Shown here: one piece after another, positions 56,355-64,000 of the stretch | How positions within the stretch are numbered: position 1 is the first letter of the stretch | Layout of the letters: every line of letters begins with the position of its first letter | Assembly: GCF_963678635.1 (NCBI RefSeq) | Contig: NC_087071.1 | Span: 42,610,153 to 42,674,152 of the forward strand | Source: Symsagittifera roscoffensis | Lineage: Eukaryota; Xenacoelomorpha; Acoela; Convolutidae | Reading direction: 5' to 3' | Length of the DNA: 64,000 nucleotides | Made by a program: the position numbers and the translations under genes | Notes under the pieces: generated by a model | What the model was told of the DNA's origin: nothing | What the model saw: only the letters and a program-made list of their open reading frames with translations | Databases searched by the model: none

Positions 56355-56722
56355 CGCACGCGCATGTAATCCAAGCCTTGATGGAAATTCCTAACGTGCA
56401 AGTGTTGGACCAATAACCGAACAACCGCGTGACCTGCATCAAGTATAATCGGATGCTTGCTATCGAAATCGGAATTAACCAAGCGGCTGATGCGCCCCGT
56501 CGAGCGAAGGATAGCAGCTGGTCCAATGAACGGCGAATACTTGGCGATCCGACTATTCCTCGCGATAACTTTACCGGATCTTAGTAGTTTTAGCTCACTA
56601 GGGAATGTCTCACCCTGGGACAGGTAAATGAGCTTCTGTTCAGCAATATCCATTTCAGACGGGTCTGTAATTTCTAATATACTCGACCGGAAATGTTTAT
56701 GGGATGGCAGCCATCTTAACAA
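56342..56722 (-). pseudogene. BEL integrase N-terminal finger region
   Basis: 126 open codons. HPIILDAGHAVVRLLVQHLH and VRNFHQGLDYMRVRWL supply the His residues upstream of the CxxC in the next frame, plus the usual preceding GRISRLVNSDF segment. The frame changes at 56,345. Confidence 0.7.
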
Positions 56723-57119
56723 TAATGCTACTGCGCGTTTGTATTTTACAATTGAATTGAATCACTCCCATTTTCCGAAGGGAAGGTGTTTTTCTGCCAA
56801 AACATCGACGACGAAATTTGACGAATTTTCCAGACAAATTTTGATATCACATGATGGTCCTTTGAGTCTTCTTTTATCGATAACCCTTGTATCGGGCTTA
56901 AACGGTCAATCAGTTCTTCTCAATATAATAGAGCCATTAACCCAGCTGTTTTCTTTGAGGGCTTCCGAAGAAATCCCTCGTGTACCGGTATCAGCTGGGT
57001 TATCACCGCTAAGTATGTGATGCCACTGATCAGTGCTGGTAGACTCCAGAATCTCACCAGTGCGATTACCAACAAAAACGGGTAGTTTACTACAAGAGTG
57101 AAGCCACTGAAGAACAGTG

Positions 57120-57540
57120 GTACTATCTGTCTACATGAAAATATCCGTAATTATGAAAGTAAGACCTTTCAAAATTTCTTCCTTTAAGCGGGTTGCAAGA
57201 AGAGCCGCTTGAAGCTCTAACTTTGGAATAGAAAGCGCTTTCATAGGCGCGACGCGGGCTTTGCACAGAAAACATTCTGCGAACTATCACCGAACATGTG
57301 AAGTTCTATTCGGTCGAAAGGTTCAGTGAAATTGCTGCGAGGTATTGTCAGAGAACCTAACAAATGAAGACCTGAATGCCACTCAAGGAATTGTTTTTTG
57401 ATGTCCTCTGGCAGATCATCATCCCATTTTTGACCGCTGATTTGCCAGATATCTTTTAATAGAAGGCGAGCCTTCACGGTATACGGAGCCACTAAACGAA
57501 TTGGATCAAAAACAGAGGAAACAAAACTCAACACGGTACG
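57120..57540 (-). pseudogene. BEL RNase H / Pao-peptidase-type region
   Basis: ORF 57241-57534 reads SFVSSVFDPIRLVAPYTVKA, RLLLKDIWQISGQKWDDDLP and FDRIELHMFGDSSQNVFCAK. This matches the conserved region after RT in BEL/Pao (Peptidase_A17 domain; L-x-x-V-x-S-v-f-D-P-l-G-l-v-a-P). The D-S-S near the end corresponds to the first RNase H acidic motif. Between 56,723 and 57,240 only fragments remain readable. Confidence 0.65.
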
Positions 57541-57597
57541 CTGAGTGATTGCTGTCTAGTGGACGATCAACCCCTCTACTAACGACTAAGGTATCTT

Positions 57598-58355
57598 TTA
57601 CGTGATCCCACTTAAGACCGAGAACATGCGACGACTGGTCTGGACTCGCACAAATATTTTAACAGAGGAATTGGACTCACGGTTGTCCGGATCAAGAGCG
57701 GTTGTTACGTCCGACACGTTGCTGACAAATTTTGTCAGACGAAACCCACATAGTTTAAGCAACGAGATTAAATCCCTACCTAATTTCAAGGCGTCATCCC
57801 TGTTTTGAAAAGAGTCCAGATAATCATCCATATAAAATTTCTGGACAACAGCCGAAGCAGCTTTGGGATACTCAGCTTGATTATCCGATGCAGTCTTCTG
57901 CAAAGCAAAATTCGCACAAGTCGGCGAGTCACGAGCACCAAAAATGTGACGCGTATATTGGTGAACTACCACACTTGATGTGGGGTCCTCCCACCACAAA
58001 AAACGAAGAGAAGGTTGATCTTCTTCACGGACTCCAACCTATAAAAATATCCCTTCAATGTCAGCTGAAACGGCGTATTTATGCTGACGGAATCTTAAAA
58101 GTACAAAAACGAGGTGTTGAAGGAGATCGGGCCAACCAACAGAGATTTGTTCAAGGAAGCGCCATGACACTTCGATGCCCCATTGAGGATTCGGCGCACC
58201 TTGCCGGGTTTATACGGGTTCAACACCGGGTGATGCGGGAGATACCACTCACGATCGGCTCGTGATTTGGGATCGTGTGCCTTAACGGTTATGACATATC
58301 CTTTTGTATATCTTTGTTTCGGCGTATTTTTCACGGAGCGACGGATCCTTATCAA
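57598..58355 (-). pseudogene. BEL reverse transcriptase
   Basis: ORF 58095-58355 has WYLPHHPVLNPYKPGKVRRI, then LNGASKCHGASLNKSLLVGP (first RT motifs). ORF 57598-57999 has HIFGARDSPTCANFALQKTA and the catalytic FYMDDYLDS, followed by LGRDLISLLKLCGFRLTKFV. Order and motifs are those of BEL/Pao RT. About 95 bases between the ORFs are frame-shifted. Confidence 0.85.
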
Positions 58356-58477
58356 GCCTCTTTTCCAAAGACTTTATTGAGCTAAGGCGGAAAAATAGTT
58401 ATTCGGTAAAGTACTTTCTTTATCGTTCCAAAGCATTGGTACAATGTACCTCTCACCATCGTGAAAGGTGTCATTTT

Positions 58478-60280
58478 TCAAAACGGACAAAGCGTGTTTG
58501 TCGGCGGTGAACGGGCATCTACCTGCTTGAAGGCTCCGTATGACTCCAACTCATACCAAGTTTTAATTTGGTCCGCAAGAGACATGTCTTCGACAACAAA
58601 CTTAAAGCAAGACGAGTTCGACTTAAAGGACGGCGGTAACGGACCACTTAAAACCCAACCTATCGGAAGGCGTACGGCGCAGGGTGAAATAGAGTCCTCC
58701 CCCAGAAGGTACTCAACGGGTCTTATGGCATGGTAGAAATCCTGTCCAATAATTATTTCGACGTCCTCGTACTTATAATGAATAGGTTTGATCGGAGCCA
58801 ACTGCTGGTATTTTTCCTGTATTTCAGGAATGCTTATGCTATCCGATCCAATACGAATATGATCCTTAACATAAGCTCGAAAGGAAAACGAAAATTCACT
58901 ATTATTCGTTTCGGCGGAAACTTGAAAACTTATTTGATGAGTTTTCATCAAGCTCGTGGAATTGAATCCATTTATGGTGAGGTTAACGGGAATGCCAAAT
59001 AAATGGAGGAGTTTTACGAGATCGGCGGATACCCATGAGTGCGTGGAAGCACTATCGCAAAAAGCTAGGGCATTAGTAATCGCCGCATCCGAAGATACAG
59101 CGAGTGATGCAACTGGCAGGAGGCCTTTAGTTGACTCCTGGCTATGAATATCGCCGACGGCAGCGTTAGTCGATACATGTTTAGTGTTTGCGTTACCTGA
59201 CGCCGGGGAACTTTTAGTATCCTTAGGAGGAACAATTTTCTCCGCTCCATGTAAGAGTACGTTGTGCGTGCTTTCACAATTTGGCTTGGGGCACTTTGTG
59301 GCCTTGCTACAATTACGAATACTGTGATTGCTCTGTAAACACGCAAAGCAAAGTTTTTGTTCGGCTACATGTTTCGCTCGCTGCGTAGCGTTTTTCTCTT
59401 TGAATACGGCGCAATTCCAAAGAGCGTGTTGACCTTTACATACAGAACATGGAGGGAACTTTGATTTTTCCTCAGTCTTATCACTCACCTTTGCCTTACT
59501 AGCAAACACCTTCGTACCTACTTTTTGCTTCACTGGTTCTTCAGACTTAACCTTAGAATTAATTGTTTTTAGCCTCTCATGACCCTCCGCCTTTTCTTTA
59601 AGCCATTCGTTGAAATTGAGCAGAGTTGGTCTATGCCATTGGCGTCTTACGGTTTGCATTGACCATGCTTCCTTAAGGTATGCCGGAAGCTTACTCACAG
59701 CCTGATTCAGTAAGTTAACACTTTTCAGGTCATCGTTAAAAGATAGAGACTTGAATACAGCAACCAGTCCAGAAATTGTGGAGGAAAAGCCAATTACATT
59801 TTCCGAGTTATGCATTTTCAGTGGCGGAAAATTACTCAATTTATCTAGATGAGCCCCTAGTACAGCATGTGGCTGCCCGAACTTTCTTTGAAGAGTTGCT
59901 AATGCGTCCTTATATAGTACTCCGCTATAGCTATACTCAGCGATTGCGGATTTTGCTTTACCCACTACGAGCGTTTTCAGATAGGTAAGCTTTTCATCGT
60001 CACTGAGTATGGCTGAATCGACCGTCGATATGAACTGCCCAAACCACTCATGCGAATTAAGTGGGTTGCCATCGAGCTGGGTCAGCTTCCACTCAGGGAA
60101 ATGATCTTTTCGGCTGTGCATGAGTATATTAACCAACTCTCGTGTCGGAAGTGGACCCTCGACGTCGGCACCAGGTGAATTACCGGGAGTCGGCGCTGTG
60201 TAACTCGAAGAATTACCGTGATAATCAGGAACGAACGGTTGGTTAACATGTGAAGAAATTTCAGGCTGTGCAAAGAACAC
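58478..60280 (-). pseudogene. BEL Gag-protease (600 codons)
   Basis: Longest ORF in the window. Residues ~60-210 form a DUF1759-like Gag region (LDGNPLNSHEWFGQFISTVD; SAIAEYSYSGVLYKDALATL). Residues ~275-345 hold Cys/His knuckles (CSVCKGQHALWNC; CFACLQSNHSIRNC). Residues ~395-520 are DUF1758-like protease with FCDSASTHSWVS (D-S-A in place of D-S-G/T-G). After IGWVLSGPLPPS it enters the RT leader and goes out of frame at 58,480. An in-frame TGA at 60285-60287 separates it from the upstream 134-codon ORF in the same frame. Confidence 0.85.
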
Positions 60281-60286
60281 AGTCCC

Positions 60287-60691
60287 TCAACTGGTATAAG
60301 GAACAAAATTATTCTGAGGAACAATTGGAGTTACTGCGGAAAAAACAGTTGTCGAAGGTACGTAGTGTTGTTGGGCTGACATTAAAGGGGCAGTAACAGC
60401 TGGTCTCCACAAATTACTAAAAGGATTATAGTGATCACGTGAAAATATATAACTACCAACGCGAACACCCATATGTTGTTGGGATGGGATTACAGGTGCT
60501 TGGTTGCCAGCTACTACTGATCCTGTAGTTTGATGACTTAAAGAAACCTGATTAGTTGTTGTTGTTGCAGGAACGAACGGTGCTACACCAGAACTAACTT
60601 CTGCAGATGTTGTCGGAGCAAAATAATTTTCAGAAGTTACCGGGACTACTGACCCTGTATTTGGAATACCTAGCACTGGATGAGTGGACAA
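60287..60691 (-). pseudogene. BEL gag, Thr/Pro/Val-rich segment
   Basis: 134 codons in the same frame as the 600-codon ORF (VPYTS-stop-GTVFFAQ). Low-complexity Pro/Thr/Val/Gln-rich (FVPATTTTNQVSLSHQTTGS), likely disordered. Confidence 0.6.
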
Positions 60692-60795
60692 AAAATTTGC
60701 TGAGGCAAATTATTAGAAACAGGTTGCATGACCTGCTGTAACCCTACTGGATTGTTAACGGAAACCTGCGATCGGACCAAAGTCGGCAAATTATG

Positions 60796-61560
60796 TTATT
60801 GTCCGTGAATGTGATTACTGAAATACAATCCCGAATCACTAGAAGCTGCCTGGCCATTATTCACTCCTGTAAAACTTGATGAGACCAAGTAATTTGTTGA
60901 TGCAGGATAACTTGCCTCAGGAGCTGTTGAACGAACGTGCTGCTCTTGATTGGGAACTACAACAGCATCAGGCTGATTGTGGTCGACAGATTCAACCCAG
61001 TGACGCGTACGATCCTTTTTGTCTATTTTTAGTTGTGGACAGATTCGAGTTAAACCACTTTCCTCAGCATTCTCGCTGATTTCCGGCAACTCATCTTCTA
61101 ACTCAAGCCCTTTCAACTCAATTTCTGCCAGTTTTTCCCTGTGTTCTTCAGCCAATTCTTCCAACTCTAAACTGCTTTGTTGTTCTAAAACATATTGTTT
61201 CATCTTGTTTTGGTGCTGTTTCAGTCTTAATGATACCTTTGCCTGCCTCTCAAGTTCCTCCTGTTGTTTCTTTAAAATCATTAGGTCGCGCTTTTTCTCA
61301 GAAAGTGTTTTCGACGGATCGGCGGTATAACGACTAGATTTCTGAGAACCCGATTGATGATGTCGGCGGCTTCGGTGTGACACCTTAGAGCGGGTATCTG
61401 TTTTATGCGACTGGGGTTTTTCACTTTTTTCAGAATGAAGAGAAACTTTTGAGCTGCTATCTATTTTGTCCGTCTCTGTTACTGCCTCAAAACATGTTTT
61501 ATATGTGATAGCTTCCTGTAAAACTTTATCGTTGCTTTGAGTCAACTTATGAAGCCACAT
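60796..61560 (-). pseudogene. BEL gag N-terminus (coiled coil)
   Basis: 254 codons from ATG 61558-61560. The middle is a long charged helix (KKRDLMILKKQQEELERQAK; LELEELAEEHREKLAEIELK), a strong coiled-coil candidate, typical of BEL Gag N-terminal parts. A frame change between 60,690 and 60,800 separates it from the rest of gag. Confidence 0.65.
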
Positions 61561-62847
61561 ACCTGACCACTTAAAACGAAGTCAATAATCGGACGGGCTG
61601 AAACGGCTTAGATTTACTTGAAGCGTGCTGGCTTTAAGTTTCACCAATGTAGGTGGGGGATCAGGCAAATTGGTTAAGTTCCAACAACACAAGCGGAAAA
61701 AACCTGAGTTTGAAAAAACTCAACTTAATTTGCCTGATATTTTGCTAACAGACCACTTAACATAAGGTTGGTGTCATGTTACAGCACAGTTTCGCAGAAT
61801 TCTGGGGACGTTTTGAGGAATTTTTGGCATTTTGTTTACTTTTTTGTCCCAAAATTTTTCGGAAAATTTTGGTCAGCAGGTTCGAGTCGTAAGCCAACCC
61901 AAAAACTAGTCCAGTACCTCTTGTCTATGTTCCAATTTCACGGAATAGGATTCCATTCACAAATATCCGAAATTTTTTGGTATCGAGAAAAAATGCCAAG
62001 TAAGTTGACTAAGTATCGATTGTAAGTTATTTCAGTTCAACAGAACTGTCCAAAAATTTTGGGTATTAAGAAAAATTACCGGTTGCTAGCTTGCGGAAAA
62101 ATTTTGAGCATAAATGACATCGTATTTATATTTATAGCACAATTGGAGTTTTAAAAGTTTTGGAAACTTCTTACAGTTTTTTGACATATTTTTGGAGATT
62201 GGCGTTACCGGTTTCTGAAGAAACTGAGCTCCTTCAATGCAGCTCCTTGCTCCGGTGATGTCACTTGTTTAATTAGAAGTCAGTCTTCGTTGTAGTCACA
62301 GGCGGCCTGGATTTCAGGGAAAGCGGTTGCGATGAAGAGGAGACAGAGTGGGAAAAACATAGAGGGTTTGGACTGATGATCCATCACAAAAACATGCGAA
62401 GATGTTCTTTTCTTCGGTAGTTCAGCTCAATGTCCAAGTCAGAATTGTATTCATCAGGTTGTTCAAGCAATAATCAGGTAGATGATCAGTTTCCACTTCT
62501 TTATCGTTGGCTGTTTCAAGTTACGTCTGTTCCAGATAAGTCAGAAGAAGGACAGTCAGCAAATGTCAAGTAACCGCAACTTAATCCTTCGAAGTCTGTC
62601 AACGCTTCAGTCAAATGAGATTAACATGAAAACAACTCCAGTGGGACTTGAAATGAAGGAGAGAAACTGAATCGGAGATGAAATCTGCTCAGAGTTTGAG
62701 ATAATGAGACACTAGACACAGATACCACCAGCAGCGAAACGATGGAGATAATTAGTGGAATGGAATTTTTTTTTTTAAAGAACTTCTCTTTTTAACATTT
62801 ACTAAATCTATTATTAAGTGCATCACAACAATTAAGCTAAATTCGTG
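61561..62847 (-). promoter_or_regulatory. BEL 5' leader
   Basis: About 1.3 kb between the primer site and the first gag ATG, with no credible ORF. Just before the ATG the minus strand reads GGTCAG-GTATGTGG, which happens to look like a splice donor; I have no evidence it is used. Confidence 0.5.
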
Positions 62848-62865
62848 TCCTTTTGTGGGGCGCCA
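62848..62865 (-). promoter_or_regulatory. BEL tRNA primer-binding site
   Basis: The minus strand reads TGGCGCCCCACAAAAGGA beginning three bases after the 5' LTR. TGGCGCC matches the CCA end of common primer tRNAs. The match beyond ten bases would have to be checked against the host tRNA set. Confidence 0.6.
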
Positions 62866-62868
62866 AAA

Positions 62869-63374
62869 TGTGCGCCTAATCTCCGTAAATCAAAAAATAT
62901 GAAGTCGAATATTTGAATTTAACGAGAGAATTTATCGGCAAATTTCCCGTCCTTTCGGTCGGGTATAACTTCAATAACTTCAATAATATTCAATAACATC
63001 ATAACTTTAATAATATTCGTCACCAATTCACAGCTTTAATAACAAATTGGCGCAAGCTAGCCACAAGAACCGGTCGGTAATGTCCTTGAGACAAGTTTCT
63101 CTTTTTTAGCGGTCAGCCTTAATCAAGCATGAACCGAGTTAGAATCAAAAAACAGTTAAAATAGGATATAACCCCCTTTTTCAGTATATCAAAACATGGG
63201 CAGGTGGGGGACTCGAACCTACGTCACTTGTTATGTTACGTTACTTTGTCTTAGTCCGCTTGGCCAACTGTGCTTATGGTTGTTACATTTTGGTTCAAAT
63301 TTATATGCATTTATACTCTCGCACATTTACTTTTATATGCATTTGTACTATTGTTTTATATTTGCGCCGCAACA
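62869..63374 (-). repeat. 5' LTR of the BEL element (506 bp)
   Basis: tgtgcgcctaatctccg through cgccgcaaca. Pairs with 54816-55310. Carries the same tRNA-like segment on the minus strand at 63197-63277 (A box 63250-63266, B box 63209-63219). Confidence 0.9.
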
Positions 63375-63379
63375 AAAAT
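63375..63379. repeat. BEL target-site duplication, right (AAAAT)
   Basis: Perfect match to 54811-54815. Confidence 0.85.
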
Positions 63380-63685
63380 CTCCGCAAGCTTGCTACCAAT
63401 GGAGTTTTTTGTTGTAGAACAAAGATTTTCGGATTGAATTCCATTGAGAGTGTCACGACAAATTGAACTCAATTGTTGCTGATTTCATCATCAAGCAGAA
63501 ACTTTGAATGAAAAAAAAAGAAATGACAGAATATGAATCATGACGAAAGAACTGTATAATTGTTACTAGAAGTTTTTCAAGTTTAGTGTATAGACTTTTG
63601 AATATCAGTGAAAGTTTTTTTTCCAAAGTATTTTCTTCTGTTTTTATTTAAAATATATTAAGTTTACTTTATATCGGAGTGTGTT
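63380..63685. other. non-coding flank
   Basis: AT-rich DNA right of the BEL element. Nothing recognised. Confidence 0.4.
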
Positions 63686-63886
63686 TGTAGAGTTCTGAGC
63701 ACATAATTGTTGACAAGGCTTCTTCTTGACATGATTAGTAAGTTCCTCCCTGCTATATGTATAAAAGTTACAATTAGAACACTTTAAAACGCCACAGTGC
63801 TTTCAATGTCTTGACGCGTCTTTACGTGTGTATTCTCTGCCACATTCAAGACATGCAATTCTTTCGTTTCTATTCAGTGACGGCAT
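63686..63886 (-). pseudogene. C2H2-type zinc-finger fragment
   Basis: From ATG at 63884-63886 the minus strand reads MPSLNRNERIACLECGREYT, then RKDASRH and a TGA (63803-63805). It continues in the same frame as KHCGVLKCSNCNFYTYSREE, then LTNHVKKKPC. Two zinc-finger-like units (C-x2-C-x12-H..., and C-x2-C-x12-H...C) are thus broken by one stop. Such paired fingers occur at the N-terminus of several mobile-element proteins, including B-family DNA-polymerase-like ones. A link to the gene at 13.5/39.1 kb is speculation. Confidence 0.45.
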
Positions 63887-64000
63887 CTCAATACGTAGGA
63901 AAAGAACAAATGGAGGTTTAGAATGTTGCAAAGTTTTAGAAAAGAAAAGTTGAATAGCCATCGAAAAATGAATAAAATTGAATAAAAAAACAAATATCAG

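Larger units (their letters stand above)
54816..63374 (-). mobile_element. BEL/Pao LTR retrotransposon, 8.56 kb
   Basis: Two LTRs beginning TGTGCGCC and ending GCAACA (plus orientation) enclose one minus-strand polyprotein region. In order it has gag (coiled coil, DUF1759-like, zinc knuckles), a DUF1758-like aspartic protease, RT with YMDD, an RNase H/Pao-peptidase-type region and integrase. This order and these domains are specific to BEL/Pao. A perfect 5-bp target duplication flanks it. The polyprotein is broken by several frame changes and stops, so this copy is probably dead. Confidence 0.9.

Overview
The window is AT-rich invertebrate-type metazoan DNA dominated by mobile elements and tandem duplications. 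Animal origin is suggested by a BEL/Pao LTR retrotransposon (a family known only from Metazoa), AATAAA signals, long homopolymer tracts, a (GA)n microsatellite, MITE-like foldback elements and a tRNA-derived SINE-like segment. I cannot name the lineage. Few host genes are visible: two very small putative secreted proteins (171-584 and 8233-8469, minus strand) that share a Cys motif, a decayed P-loop ATPase (3746-5080, plus), a broken B-family DNA-polymerase-like gene split by a retroelement, and a C2H2-type zinc-finger fragment at the right edge.

Layout. 0-9 kb: small genes, several MITE-like elements and a SINE-like unit. 8.84-9.06 kb: (GA)n. 9.5-12 kb: a 1.25-kb tandem duplication. 13.5-13.92 kb: downstream half of the DNA-polymerase-like gene. 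13,925-39,070: one very large (about 25.1 kb) Ty3/Gypsy-like LTR retroelement on the minus strand. It has about 0.9-kb LTRs at both ends, a 5-bp target duplication, a 3-kb leader with a CCTCCGGATTG repeat cluster, gag, retropepsin, RT, RNase H and integrase. Downstream of integrase it also carries about 9 kb of extra coding-type sequence, including an SGNH-hydrolase-like segment. The upstream half of the interrupted gene resumes at 39,076, and removing the element plus one target copy restores its reading frame.

40.7-54.8 kb: non-coding tandem duplications (6.3-kb and 6.07-kb copies, then a 1.23-kb partial unit). 54,816-63,374: a BEL/Pao element on the minus strand with paired LTRs and a perfect AAAAT target duplication. 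Both LTRs contain a tRNA-like sequence with Pol III A and B boxes. A 1.23-kb tandem duplication at its left edge carries a piece of its LTR, so that duplication happened after the insertion.

Nearly every coding region is interrupted by single-base frame changes or isolated in-frame stops. The gypsy-like pol also contains an apparently identical 1,851-bp in-frame tandem duplication. The elements in this copy therefore look non-autonomous, or the assembly carries uncorrected homopolymer errors. The sequence alone does not separate these. The most interesting object is the giant gypsy-like element and its 3' accessory region.
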